12,864 nucleotides of DNA from Desulfobacterales bacterium (GCA_025454075.1 JALOPD010000115.1:1-12864), one strand, 5' to 3'; numbered from the stretch's first letter, positions 1-7,923 are shown. The notes: generated by a model not told the origin, from the sequence alone. Numbers and translations: made by a program.

Positions 1-1
1 G

Positions 2-937
2 GCCGACGCCATCGCCGACGGCCGCGACGCCTTCGTGCCGGCGGTCATGGAGCACATCGAGCTGGCCGGCATCCACTCCGGGGACTCGGCCTGCGTGATC
101 CCGCCGATCAGCCTCGCCCCCAAGCACATCGACATCATCCGGGAGTACACCCGGCGCATCGCCACCGAGCTGAAGGTGGTGGGCCTGATGAACATGCAGT
201 ACGCGGTGTATGAGAACACCGTCTACGTGCTGGAGGCCAACCCGCGCGCCTCGCGCACCGTTCCGATCGTCTCCAAGGTCTGCGGGTTGTCCATGGCGCG
301 CCTGGCCGCGCAGGTCGTCCTGGGCCGGAGCATCGCCGAGTTGGGGCTCCGGGAGCCGCGCATCCTGCACTTCGGCGTCAAGGAGGCGGTTTTTCCCTTC
401 AACATGTTCCCGGAGGTGGACCCGGTCCTCGGCCCGGAGATGCGTTCCACCGGCGAAGTCCTGGGCCTGTCCTACTCCTTCGGCCGGGCCTTTTTCAAAG
501 CCCAGGAAGCCACCCAGACGACCCTGCCGCTCGCGGGCACCGTGCTGTTCACGATCGCCGACCGCGACAAGAACGCCGCCATCGAACCGGCCCGGCGCTT
601 CCGCGAGCTGGGCTTCCGGATCATGGCCACCGAGGGCACCCATGCCTTCCTGAAGGAGAAGGGCATCGACGCCGTCCCCGTTTCCAAGCTCAGCGTGAGC
701 CGGCCCAACCTGGTGGACGCCATCAAGAGCGGCCAGGTCCAGCTGCTCGTCAACACCCCGAGCGGCCGGAAAGGCTCGGCCGACAGCTCGAACATCCGCC
801 GTGCGGCCATCAAGCACAAGATCCCCTACATCACCACCACGGCGGCGGCCATCGCCGCCGCCAAGGGCATCGCGGCCCGCCGGGAGGGGGACCCCAAGGT
901 CCGCTCGCTGCAGCAGTATCACGCGGATATACGATAA
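2..937 (+). CDS. carB: Carbamoyl-phosphate synthase large subunit, C-terminal part (5' truncated by window)
   Basis: The large chain of carbamoyl-phosphate synthase makes carbamoyl phosphate from bicarbonate, ammonia (channelled from the small CarA subunit) and two ATP, feeding arginine and pyrimidine synthesis in the cytoplasm. About 311 C-terminal residues are present, from the end of the second ATP-grasp half to the stop. Visible landmarks are EHIELAGIHSGDSA, GLMNMQYAV and the metal/nucleotide-binding block LEANPRASRTVP, all close to the E. coli sequence as I recall it. The last ~130 residues form an MGS-like allosteric domain: TVLFTIADRDK, ATEGTHAF, LLVNTPSGRK and a closing TTTAAAIAAAKGI. 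This domain binds UMP/IMP or ornithine in known enzymes. The true start lies outside the window. The reading frame is intact to the TAA, and the next gene follows after 157 nt. Confidence 0.97.
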   Translation, partial: ADAIADGRDAFVPAVMEHIELAGIHSGDSACVIPPISLAPKHIDIIREYTRRIATELKVVGLMNMQYAVYENTVYVLEANPRASRTVPIVSKVCGLSMARLAAQVVLGRSIAELGLREPRILHFGVKEAVFPFNMFPEVDPVLGPEMRSTGEVLGLSYSFGRAFFKAQEATQTTLPLAGTVLFTIADRDKNAAIEPARRFRELGFRIMATEGTHAFLKEKGIDAVPVSKLSVSRPNLVDAIKSGQVQLLVNTPSGRKGSADSSNIRRAAIKHKIPYITTTAAAIAAAKGIAARREGDPKVRSLQQYHADIR

Positions 938-1094
938 AATGATCGTTGCAGGGCACAAGGTCCGCGGCACAGGGGAAAAAATGCATCGATGAAGGATCAT
1001 CGACCCTGCACCGTACGCCGCGAGCCCTGCGCCCTTTCCGGGACAACAGGATAAAAGATCCAAACGATTCGGCGGGATTCAACGAGGAGACCTC
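938..1094. other. Intergenic region between carB and the purF-like gene
   Basis: This 157-nt spacer holds no gene that I can support. It contains a small perfect hairpin, CGATGA-AGGA-TCATCG, at 987-1002. No T-tract follows, so it does not look like an intrinsic terminator. No promoter with two good hexamers stands out, so carB and the next gene may be co-transcribed. A good Shine-Dalgarno, GAGGAG, lies at 1084-1089 just before the next start. Confidence 0.5.
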
Positions 1095-2498
1095 ATGGGC
1101 GGCGTTTTCGGCATCGTATCGAAGGAAGACTGCGTCTCCGACCTGTTCTACGGCACGGACTACCACTCGCACCTCGGCACGCGCTACGGCGGGCTGGCGG
1201 TGCGCAACGCCAAAGGCATCGAGCGCTCCATCCACAACATCGAGAGCAGCTATTTCCGGACCAAGTTCGAGCCCGAGTTGGCGGGCTTCCACGGGGGCAC
1301 CGGCATCGGGGTCATCAGCGACACCGACCCGCAGCCGCTCTTCATGGGATCGCACCTCGGAACCTTCGGCATCGTCACCGTGGGCAAGATCAACAACATC
1401 GACGCCCTGGTGCAGCGGGCCTTCGACCGGCGGCGCTATTTCTCCGACACCACCGGCGGCTCTATCAACCCCACCGAGGTGATGGCGACCCTCATCTGCG
1501 AGCAGGAGAATTTCGAGGACGGCATCCGCAGCGCCCAGGAGGCGGTCCAGGGGTCCTGCTCCCTGCTGGTGCTGACCGAGAAGGGGATCTACGCGGCGCG
1601 CGACCGTCTGGGCCGCACGCCGCTGGCCGTCGGCCGGCGCGACGGCGCCCTGGCGGTCAGCTCGGAGACCTGCGCCTTTCCCAACCTCGGCTTCGAAACC
1701 GAGCGCTTTCTCGGCCCCGGCGAAATCGTCTTCATGACCGCCGACGGCGTTGCAACCCGCGTGCCGCCGGGCCCGCGCATGCAGGTCTGCGCGTTTCTGT
1801 GGGTGTACTACGGCTACCCCGCCTCCGAGTACGAGGGCATCAACGTGGAGGAGGCCCGCAACCGCTGCGGCGCCGCCCTCGCCCGCCGCGATGACACGGC
1901 CATCGACTGCGTGGCCGGCATCCCGGATTCGGGCATCGGGCACGCCATCGGCTACGCCACCGCGCGCCAGATCCCCTACCGGCGCCCGTTCGTCAAGTAC
2001 ACGCCCACCTGGCCCCGCAGCTTCATGCCCCAGAACCAGCAGATGCGCGACCTGGTCGCACGCATGAAGCTGATCCCGATCCGCAAGCTGATCGACGGCA
2101 AGCGGCTGCTTTTCTGCGAGGATTCCATCGTTCGCGGCACCCAGCTGCAGGACACCATCCAGGTCCTGCACGACTGCGGCGCCCGAGAAGTCCACATGCG
2201 GCCGGCCTGCCCCGTGCTGATCTACCCCTGCGAGTTCATCAACTTCTCCACCTCGCGCTCCACCCTGGACCTGGCCGGCCGAAAGGCCATTCAGGACCTG
2301 GAAGGCGGCGAGCCCGCGGACCTGTCCGTCTACGCGCGCGCCGGCAGCGAGCAAAACCTGGCCATGATCGAGGGCATCCGGCGGCGGCTGCGCCTGACCA
2401 CCCTGAAATACCAGCGCCTGGACGATCTCGTGGCCGCCATCGGCTTGCCGAGGGAAAAGGCGTGCACGCACTGCTGGGACGGATCGAGCTATTTTTGA
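1095..2498 (+). CDS. PurF-like amidophosphoribosyltransferase paralogue lacking the glutaminase nucleophile
   Basis: This 467-residue protein has the two-domain layout of glutamine PRPP amidotransferase, the first committed step of purine synthesis. The phosphoribosyltransferase half looks functional: the PRPP loop reads CEDSIVRGT at residues 341-349. Four cysteines match the [4Fe-4S] ligands of Bacillus-type PurF: Cys232 (MQVCAFLWVYY), Cys379 (YPCEF), Cys457 and Cys460 (CTHC near the C terminus). The N-terminal Ntn half is altered. The start reads MGGVFGIV where PurF has MCGVFGI, so the catalytic Cys becomes Gly. By eye alignment, the glutamine-binding Arg is Ser75 and the oxyanion HNGN segment reads TVGK (95-98). 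The start is fixed by GAGGAG six bases upstream. I recall a subfamily of similar MGGVFG proteins annotated as PurF in several phyla. Glutamine-dependent activity is unlikely. It could use free ammonia or another amine, or be regulatory. Confidence 0.85.
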   Translation: MGGVFGIVSKEDCVSDLFYGTDYHSHLGTRYGGLAVRNAKGIERSIHNIESSYFRTKFEPELAGFHGGTGIGVISDTDPQPLFMGSHLGTFGIVTVGKINNIDALVQRAFDRRRYFSDTTGGSINPTEVMATLICEQENFEDGIRSAQEAVQGSCSLLVLTEKGIYAARDRLGRTPLAVGRRDGALAVSSETCAFPNLGFETERFLGPGEIVFMTADGVATRVPPGPRMQVCAFLWVYYGYPASEYEGINVEEARNRCGAALARRDDTAIDCVAGIPDSGIGHAIGYATARQIPYRRPFVKYTPTWPRSFMPQNQQMRDLVARMKLIPIRKLIDGKRLLFCEDSIVRGTQLQDTIQVLHDCGAREVHMRPACPVLIYPCEFINFSTSRSTLDLAGRKAIQDLEGGEPADLSVYARAGSEQNLAMIEGIRRRLRLTTLKYQRLDDLVAAIGLPREKACTHCWDGSSYF

Positions 2499-2612
2499 CG
2501 GCCGCTCGGCAAAGCCCGCGGGGCCCCGCCGCTTCGGACGGCGGCCGGGTTGGACGGTTTCTATTACTCCGGCAAATAAATCCAATACGCTCAACTCACG
2601 CAAAGGCGGAGC

Positions 2613-2644
2613 GGGGGAAGCCGGTTCGGATCCCCTCTTTTTTT
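2613..2644 (+). terminator. Intrinsic terminator of the purF-like transcript
   Basis: A hairpin with outer stem GGGGA (2614-2618)/TCCCC (2631-2635) and inner stem CCG/CGG around a GTT loop is followed by TCTTTTTTT. It lies 115 nt past the purF-like stop and before the riboswitch leader, so it would separate the two transcription units. The internal loop weakens the stem, but the U-tract is good. Confidence 0.6.
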
Positions 2645-2647
2645 CGC

Positions 2648-2676
2648 TTGATTTTCAGCTCCGCTCGCGCTATTGC
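2648..2676 (+). promoter_or_regulatory. Possible promoter of the B12 uptake operon
   Basis: TTGATT (2648-2653), a 17-nt spacer and TATTGC (2671-2676) form a modest sigma70-like match. Its predicted start, about 2683, falls just before the 5' strand of aptamer helix P1 (2687). The position is right but the -10 is poor, so this is tentative. Confidence 0.3.
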
Positions 2677-2686
2677 ACCCAACCAG

Positions 2687-2934
2687 GTTCAGGCGCTCCA
2701 AGGGGTCGGCGGCCGTCTGCCGCCGGAAATCGCCGCCGGATAGACGATTCCGCCCCGAACACGGAGCTTAAAAGGGAACCTCGTGCGAATCGAGGACGGG
2801 CCCGCCGCTGTGACCCTCGCCGTCCGCATCCCAGGATGCCGACGGAACCCTTTCAGCCCAAGACGCCACTGCACGGAAGTTCGGGTGCGGGAAGGCCGCT
2901 GAAAGGGAAGGGAAGTCAGAAGACCTGCCTGAAC
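2687..2934 (+). ncRNA. Cobalamin (vitamin B12) riboswitch aptamer
   Basis: This leader matches the cobalamin riboswitch class. It has the TTAAAAGGGAA entry motif (2769-2779), the short P3 hairpin CCTCG/CGAGG, the conserved CCCGC-CGCTGTGA junction (2801-2813), the GCCACTG block (2861-2867), GGGAAGG (2889-2895), and a B12 box reading AAGTCAGAAGACCTGCC (2913-2929). Helices visible by eye include a peripheral arm CCGTC-GCATCC/GGATGC-GACGG (2820-2845), CCCTTTCAG (2848-2856) pairing with CTGAAAGGG (2899-2907), and a closing P1 of GTTCAGGC (2687-2694) with GCCTGAAC (2927-2934). A GC-rich hairpin, GGCGGC/GCCGCC (2708-2724), lies inside the 5' part. The RNA senses adenosylcobalamin or a related corrinoid and controls the operon that follows. 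Confidence 0.95.
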
Positions 2935-2969
2935 AATCACTTAGTCTCCGTGGACCGAGAATTGTTCAG
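2929..2969 (+). promoter_or_regulatory. Riboswitch expression-platform hairpin competing with P1
   Basis: CTGAACAAT (2929-2937) is perfectly complementary to ATTGTTCAG (2961-2969). Its 5' strand shares nucleotides 2929-2934 with the 3' strand of aptamer helix P1, so the two helices exclude each other. The hairpin sits where P13 lies in known cobalamin riboswitches, whose loop can kiss L5. I did not verify that tertiary contact. Confidence 0.55.
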
Positions 2970-2990
2970 CGATCGTCAGGAGTTTTCCTG

Positions 2991-3028
2991 AATCCCGGAT
3001 CGAGCCAATTTCGGTCCGGGATTTTTTT
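2991..3028 (+). terminator. Riboswitch-controlled intrinsic terminator
   Basis: AATCCCGGATCGA (2991-3003) pairs with TCGGTCCGGGATT (3011-3023) through 13 bp with one G-T wobble, followed by seven T residues (3022-3028). It lies between the B12 aptamer and btuF and would end transcription when B12 is bound. A competing hairpin pairs TCAGGA (2976-2981) with TCCTGA (2986-2991) and CGATC (2970-2974) with GATCG (2998-3002). That hairpin uses most of the terminator's 5' arm and could be the antiterminator. Confidence 0.9.
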
Positions 3029-3073
3029 GTTCAGCGGTGCCGGTTTCCGAACCGACGCCGCTGCGGACGATCC

Positions 3074-3985
3074 ATGAAAAACCGGCTGTCCAACATCGTC
3101 AAGATCGGGGCCGTCGCCGCCGGGCTGGCACTCCTGGCCGTTTCGCCGGCGGGTGCGAAATTCGTGACCGACCAGGCCGGGCGCCGGGTGGAGATCCCCG
3201 ATCGCCCCCAGCGGGTCGTGTCGCTGGCGCCCAGCATCACCGAAATCGTCTTTGCCCTCGGTCGGGAACAGATCCTGAAGGGTGTGACCTCCTACAGCGA
3301 CTTCCCGCCGGAGGCCTCGGACCTGCCTCGCGTGGGCTCCTACGTCCGCCTGGATCTGGAGCGCATCATCGAGCTGCGCCCCGACCTTTGCATCGCCGTC
3401 AAGGACGGAAACCCGAAGGCGGCGGTCGACCGCCTGCAGGCGCTGGGGGTGCCGGTCTACGCCCTGGACCCGCGCAGCGTGCCCACGGTCATCCAGGCGA
3501 TCCTCGAAATGGGCGCCGTGCTCAACGCCGAGGACCGGGCCGAGCGCCTGGTGCGGGAGATGCGCTCCCGGATCGATCGGGTCACGGCCAAGCTGGTCGG
3601 GACCGGCCACCGGCCCCGTGTGTTCTTCCAAATCGGCGACGCACCGATCGTGTCCGTTGGGACGAACACCTTTGCCCACGAGCTCATCGGCCTGGCCGGA
3701 GGGCACAACGTCGCCGCCGGCAGCGCCGCTTACCCGCGTTTCAACCGTGAGCAGGTGCTCGCGCTCGCCCCCGATGTCATCGTCATCAGCTCCATGGACC
3801 GGGCGGGCTCCATCGAGCGGACCCGGCAGGAGTGGGGCCGCTGGCCGAGCGTTCCGGCCGTCCGCAGCGGCCGCATCCACCTGGTGGACTCGGACATCTT
3901 CGACCGCCCGTCCCCGCGGCTCGTCGAGGGGCTCGAGCAACTCGCACGATTCATCCATCCGCAGATTTTCGGAGGCCCTCCATGA
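3074..3985 (+). CDS. btuF: Periplasmic cobalamin-binding protein of the B12 ABC importer (BtuF-like)
   Basis: This 303-residue class III (helical-backbone) periplasmic binding protein has a signal peptide of about 28 residues: Lys/Arg start, hydrophobic core, end near SPAGA-KF. Family landmarks are RVVSLAPSITEIVFALG (about 47-63), a PRVGSY block, ERIIELRPDL, and the C-terminal DRPSPRLVEGLEQLA. It captures the substrate in the periplasm and delivers it to the BtuCD complex. On fold alone it could bind iron-siderophore or haem, but the B12 riboswitch just upstream fixes cobalamin or another corrinoid as the likely ligand. The ATG is the first in frame after the terminator. No clear Shine-Dalgarno precedes it, which is unlike the rest of the operon. 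The stop overlaps the btuC start as ATGA, and GGAGG for btuC lies inside this gene's end. Confidence 0.9.
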   Translation: MKNRLSNIVKIGAVAAGLALLAVSPAGAKFVTDQAGRRVEIPDRPQRVVSLAPSITEIVFALGREQILKGVTSYSDFPPEASDLPRVGSYVRLDLERIIELRPDLCIAVKDGNPKAAVDRLQALGVPVYALDPRSVPTVIQAILEMGAVLNAEDRAERLVREMRSRIDRVTAKLVGTGHRPRVFFQIGDAPIVSVGTNTFAHELIGLAGGHNVAAGSAAYPRFNREQVLALAPDVIVISSMDRAGSIERTRQEWGRWPSVPAVRSGRIHLVDSDIFDRPSPRLVEGLEQLARFIHPQIFGGPP

Positions 3986-4992
3986 CGGCGTCATCCGCGC
4001 CGCTGATCAAACGCCTTCTGCTGGCCGCGGCGTCGCTGTCCGTCGTCCTGGCGGCCGCCCTGGCGGCGGCCCTCGTCAGCGGGTCGGGCGGCGATGGAAT
4101 CCTTCGCTCCTTGTCGGTCGTGACCGGGCAAGGGGCGCCGGACCCCGCGCTGGAAACGATCGTCTGGCGCATCCGTCTGCCCCGGGCGCTGCTGGCGGCC
4201 ATGGCCGGAGGCGCGCTGTCGCTGGGCGGCCTCGTTTTCCAGGCCCTGCTGCGCAACCCGCTGGCGGAGCCCTACATCCTGGGGATTGCCGGCGGTTCGG
4301 CCATCGGCGCCATCATAGGCATCCTGCTCGGGCTGTCCCACTTCCCCGGGGTGAGCCTCTGCGCATTTCTGGGCAGCCTGGCGACCCTGGTGCTGATCGT
4401 GGCGATGTCCTCCGGCCAGTCCCTGGTGAAGAAAGACGCCCTGCTGCTCTCAGGGGTCATGGTGAACGCGTTTTGCGCGGCGGTCATCATGTTCCTGGTG
4501 TCCATGACCCAGGATGCCCGCCTGCACAACATCATCTTCTGGCTGATGGGCGATCTTTCCTCGGCCGACGGCCGGGCCGTCGCCACCCTCGCCGCGATCC
4601 TCGCCCCCTGCTTCGGGGGAATCTTTCTGTTCTCGCACGCGATGAACCTGCTTCTGATGGGAAACGATATGGCGCGGAGCATGGGGCTTCACCTCCGGTC
4701 GGTGACCGCGGCCCTGCTGGTGGTCACCTCCCTGATGGTGAGCGCCGTCGTCAGCTACAGCGGGCTCATCGGCTTCGTCGGCCTGGTGATACCGCACCTG
4801 CTGCGTTTTGTCTGGGGCCCGGACCACCGGGTGCTGGTGCCGGCCTGCATTCTCGGCGGCGGGGCGTACCTGACGGCCTGCGACATCCTGGCGCGGTCGC
4901 TTCCGGATCAGGGCGAAATGCCCGCCGGAGTCATCACGGCCCTGATCGGGGCCCCCTTGTTCATCTTTCTGCTGAAGAAGACGCGGCGATGA
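3982..4992 (+). CDS. btuC: Cobalamin ABC transporter permease (FecCD/BtuC family)
   Basis: This 336-residue inner-membrane permease of the FecCD family would form, as a dimer, the channel that passes vitamin B12 into the cytoplasm. It is rich in long hydrophobic segments. Family motifs are RIRLPRALLAAMAGGALSL (about 63-81), FQALLRNPLAEPYILGI, GLIGFVGLVIPHLLR (about 264-278) and the C-terminal GEMPAGVITALIGAPLFIFLL. The GLIGFVGLVIPH stretch includes the loop that couples to the ATPase. The start at 3982 is set by GGAGG at 3971-3975 and by ATGA overlap with the btuF stop. Upstream in-frame codons back to 3832 lie inside btuF and are not used. The stop overlaps btuD, again as ATGA. Confidence 0.93.
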   Translation: MTASSAPLIKRLLLAAASLSVVLAAALAAALVSGSGGDGILRSLSVVTGQGAPDPALETIVWRIRLPRALLAAMAGGALSLGGLVFQALLRNPLAEPYILGIAGGSAIGAIIGILLGLSHFPGVSLCAFLGSLATLVLIVAMSSGQSLVKKDALLLSGVMVNAFCAAVIMFLVSMTQDARLHNIIFWLMGDLSSADGRAVATLAAILAPCFGGIFLFSHAMNLLLMGNDMARSMGLHLRSVTAALLVVTSLMVSAVVSYSGLIGFVGLVIPHLLRFVWGPDHRVLVPACILGGGAYLTACDILARSLPDQGEMPAGVITALIGAPLFIFLLKKTRR

Positions 4993-5783
4993 AGACGGCC
5001 ATCCAAACAAACGATTTGAGCCATGCGTTCGGAGGCCGGCCGGTGATCGACCGCGTGAGCCTCACGATCGCCGCCGGTGATTTTTTCGTCATCATCGGGC
5101 CCAACGGCTCCGGCAAAACCACGCTGATGAAGCTCATGTGCGGCATCTTGAGGACGGGCCCGGGGCGAATCGCCATTTTGGGAAGAGACCTCCGCAGTTA
5201 TTCGCACCGCTCCCTGGCGCGCACGATCGCCTATGTCCCCCAGACCCAGGAGGCGAGCTTCCCGTTCACCGTGCAGGAGGCCGTTCTGCTGGGGCGCACC
5301 CCGCACCAGAACCTCCTGGGCATCCCGCGTGCGGCGGATCTCGAGGCCGCCCATCGGGCGATGGCCACGACCGGAGTGGAGCACCTCGCCGATCGAAAGC
5401 TCGACCAGCTCAGCGGCGGGGAGCAGCAGCGGGCTTCGATCGCCAGAGCGCTGTGCCAGGAGCCGGACATCATCCTTTTGGACGAGCCGACGGCGTCTCT
5501 GGATCTCTCCCACCAGCTGCGCCTGATGGACTTGATGGAGACCCTGAAGCAGGAAAAGGCGGTGACCGTGGTCATGGTCTCCCACGACGTCAACCTGGCG
5601 GCGATGTACGCCGACCGGCTGCTGCTGCTCAGCGACGGTAAAATCGCCGAGTTGGGGCCGCCCTCGGCCGTGTTGACACCCCGCAGCCTGGAGGCGGCCT
5701 ACGGCTGCCGGCTGATGGTGGACGAAGGCCCATTCGGCGGTTTGCCGAGGGTCACGCTGGTACCGGGCAAGTTCCGGCCTTAG
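4989..5783 (+). CDS. btuD: Cobalamin ABC transporter ATP-binding protein
   Basis: This 264-residue ABC ATPase powers B12 import through BtuC. The motif order is normal: Walker A GPNGSGKT (37-44), Q-loop near YVPQTQ (82-87), signature LSGGEQQRA (141-149), Walker B IILLDEP (161-167), D-loop SLD, and H-loop histidine 199 in VSHDVN. It resembles FepC/BtuD-type ATPases of siderophore and B12 uptake systems. The ATG at 4989 overlaps the btuC stop (ATGA), indicating translational coupling. An open frame continues upstream to 3618, but it only shadows btuF/btuC. All catalytic motifs are intact. A 100-nt gap separates it from the receptor gene. Confidence 0.93.
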   Translation: MKTAIQTNDLSHAFGGRPVIDRVSLTIAAGDFFVIIGPNGSGKTTLMKLMCGILRTGPGRIAILGRDLRSYSHRSLARTIAYVPQTQEASFPFTVQEAVLLGRTPHQNLLGIPRAADLEAAHRAMATTGVEHLADRKLDQLSGGEQQRASIARALCQEPDIILLDEPTASLDLSHQLRLMDLMETLKQEKAVTVVMVSHDVNLAAMYADRLLLLSDGKIAELGPPSAVLTPRSLEAAYGCRLMVDEGPFGGLPRVTLVPGKFRP

Positions 5784-5883
5784 CCGGGTGCCCGCGTACC
5801 GTTTTTTCGCCGGACCGAATATCCGTTTGAGCCGACCGCCCCACCGGCGGCGGACCGTGCCCAAACCCCCACGAAGGAGTCCC

Positions 5884-7923
5884 ATGATGAAGAGGAAGTG
5901 GATGACCGTTTTTCTGCTCATGATGCTCATCTCGCCCTTGGCCGCGACCGCCCAGACCCACCGGGACGACGAGGGCCCGCCCGCCTCGCTGCCCGAAGTG
6001 GTGGTGACCGGCACGCGGACCGCCCAGGAAATCCAGAAAATCCCATCTAACATCAGCGTTATCACCGCGGCGGACATTCAACGCTCGAGCGCCAAAACGG
6101 CGGTCGACCTTCTGCGCCGGGAGGAAGGGGTGGTCGTGCGGGACCTTCTCGGCAACGGAAAGGCGGCCCAGGTGGATTTGCGCGGGTTCGGCGAGACCGC
6201 CTCGTCGAACACCCTGGTGTTGGTGGACGGCCGACGCACCAACGAGATCGACCTCAGCGGCGTGGACTGGGCCCAGATCCCGGTGGAGCAGATCGAACGC
6301 ATCGAAGTCCTCCGCGGGCCGGGCTCGGTGCTCTATGGGGACAACGCCACCGCCGGCGTGATCAACATCATCACCAAGTCGCCGTCCGGAAAACTCACTG
6401 CCGGCGGGGGCGTCACCCTGGGCAGCTACGACCGGTACCGGGTCGATGCCCAGGCCGGCGGTGGGTACGGCCGGACGGCGGTTTCCTTTTACGGCAGCCA
6501 CGAGGACAGCGACGGGTACCGCGACAACAACGACTACCGGGCCGACGATTTCGGCGGCAAAGCGGTCTGGGATGCGACGGACCGCATCCGGCTCAACCTG
6601 TCGGGGTCCTATCACGAGGACAGCTTCGGCCTGCCGGGCGCCCTGACCCAGTCGGAGGTCAATGCCGACCGGAGACAGACCGTCAACCCGGACGACCAGG
6701 GCAGCACCCGGGACTATTTCGTCAAAGCCGGTCTTGATTGGGACCTCCGAACGCTCGGGCAGCTGCTGGCCGACCTCTCCTACCGGGACCGCTCCGGGGA
6801 CTCCAAGTTCCCGGACGCCTTCTTTCCCTTCAAAAACGACTTCGACACCGAGACGCTGGGCTTCACACCGCGCTATGTGTTGCAGGGAAACGTTTTCGAC
6901 CGCACCAACAAGCTGATCGCGGGGGTGGACCTGTACCACACCCAACAGGACAACACGTCCTACTCGGGCTTCTTCTCGCCGCTGCCCTCCTCGCCGACCG
7001 GCCTCTCGGACGTGGACCGAGACTCGGTCGGGGCCTACCTCAACAACGAGTTCTACGTCCTGGACAACCTTCTGCTCACTCTGGGCGCGCGGCGCGAATA
7101 CGTCAAATACGACTTCGACGTCCAAGACCTGAGCGCCTTCCCCCTGGCCCCCTTGAACGAGTCCAAATCGGACTCCGAAAACGCCTACCACGCCGGGTTG
7201 ACGTTTCTGTACGGCCTCAATTCGTCGGTGTTCACCCGAGTCAGCCGGAGCTTCCGCTTCCCCCTGGTGGACGAGCTGGTGGTCTACGACTTCGACACCG
7301 GGCAAATCCGGGTGAACCCGGATCTCAAACCGCAGACCGGGACCCACTACGAGCTCGGGGTGCGCCATTACTTCACACCGAAGCTGAGGGCCAACCTCAC
7401 CTTGTTCCGGGCGGAAATCGAAGACGAGATCTTTTTCAACCGCCCGGTGTTCACCAACGAAAACTACCCCAAAACCCTCCACCAGGGAATCGAAGCGGGG
7501 GCCCGGGCGGAAGTGCTGAAGCACGTGGCCGTCACCGGAAACTACACCTACGAGAAGGCGACCTTTGAAAGGGGCCCCTACCGGAACGAGACCATTCCGG
7601 CCGTACCCTATCACCGGGCCAATGTGGGGCTGCGGATCTTCGATCTCCTGCCGGGAGTGGAGCTGGCGGTGGACGTCAGCTACTACGGGTCCAGTTTCGC
7701 GGTGAGCGACTTTGAGAACGATTTCGAAAAGCTCGACGACTATTTCACGCTGGACCTGAAGCTGTCCTACGAGTGGGAGATGTTCCGGGCGTTTGTGGGA
7801 GTGAACAACCTGACCAACGAGGAATACTCCGAGTACGCAGTCATCGGCGGCACGCCGCTGCAGACCAATTTTTACCCCGCCCCGGAGCGGAATTTCGTGT
7901 TCGGCCTGCGGGCCGCATTCTAA
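5884..7923 (+). CDS. btuB: TonB-dependent outer-membrane receptor, probable cobalamin receptor (BtuB-like)
   Basis: This 679-residue outer-membrane beta-barrel takes up cobalamin using TonB-transmitted energy. The signal peptide ends near LAATAQ (about residue 24). A TonB-box-like stretch, LPEVVVTGTR (36-45), is followed by the plug domain (about 50-160) with VDLRGFGE, LVLVDGRR, IERIEVLRGPGSVLYGDNA and TAGVINIITK. The rest is an Asp/Tyr/Gly-rich barrel ending in a terminal Phe (GLRAAF), as expected for BAM-inserted proteins. E. coli BtuB is about 614 residues, so this one is slightly longer. The ATG at 5884 is chosen for its Shine-Dalgarno AAGGAG (5874-5879); the in-frame GTG at 5788 has none and would spoil the signal peptide. 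The gap before it holds a small hairpin, CCGCC/GGCGG (5836-5850), but no clear promoter. The substrate assignment rests on the operon and riboswitch. Confidence 0.9.
   Translation: MMKRKWMTVFLLMMLISPLAATAQTHRDDEGPPASLPEVVVTGTRTAQEIQKIPSNISVITAADIQRSSAKTAVDLLRREEGVVVRDLLGNGKAAQVDLRGFGETASSNTLVLVDGRRTNEIDLSGVDWAQIPVEQIERIEVLRGPGSVLYGDNATAGVINIITKSPSGKLTAGGGVTLGSYDRYRVDAQAGGGYGRTAVSFYGSHEDSDGYRDNNDYRADDFGGKAVWDATDRIRLNLSGSYHEDSFGLPGALTQSEVNADRRQTVNPDDQGSTRDYFVKAGLDWDLRTLGQLLADLSYRDRSGDSKFPDAFFPFKNDFDTETLGFTPRYVLQGNVFDRTNKLIAGVDLYHTQQDNTSYSGFFSPLPSSPTGLSDVDRDSVGAYLNNEFYVLDNLLLTLGARREYVKYDFDVQDLSAFPLAPLNESKSDSENAYHAGLTFLYGLNSSVFTRVSRSFRFPLVDELVVYDFDTGQIRVNPDLKPQTGTHYELGVRHYFTPKLRANLTLFRAEIEDEIFFNRPVFTNENYPKTLHQGIEAGARAEVLKHVAVTGNYTYEKATFERGPYRNETIPAVPYHRANVGLRIFDLLPGVELAVDVSYYGSSFAVSDFENDFEKLDDYFTLDLKLSYEWEMFRAFVGVNNLTNEEYSEYAVIGGTPLQTNFYPAPERNFVFGLRAAF

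Noticed and set aside
2526..2544. Hairpin CCGCCG/CGGCGG after the purF-like stop as terminator
   Set aside because: The stem is good, but only a broken, distant T-run follows. The hairpin at 2613-2644 with a proper T-tract is the better candidate.
831..2603. 590-codon open frame on the minus strand opposite carB end and the purF-like gene
   Set aside because: It is antisense to two clear genes and has the biased, low-complexity composition typical of shadow frames in GC-rich DNA, with no recognisable domain.
3618..4988. Long upstream in-frame extension of btuD
   Set aside because: It overlaps btuF and btuC completely, is Pro/Arg/Gly-rich with no domain, and the btuD ATG at 4989 fits the overlap pattern of the operon.
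3074..5783. Iron-siderophore or haem importer as identity of the ABC transporter
   Set aside because: Family resemblance alone allows it, but the cobalamin riboswitch directly upstream makes B12/corrinoid uptake much more likely.
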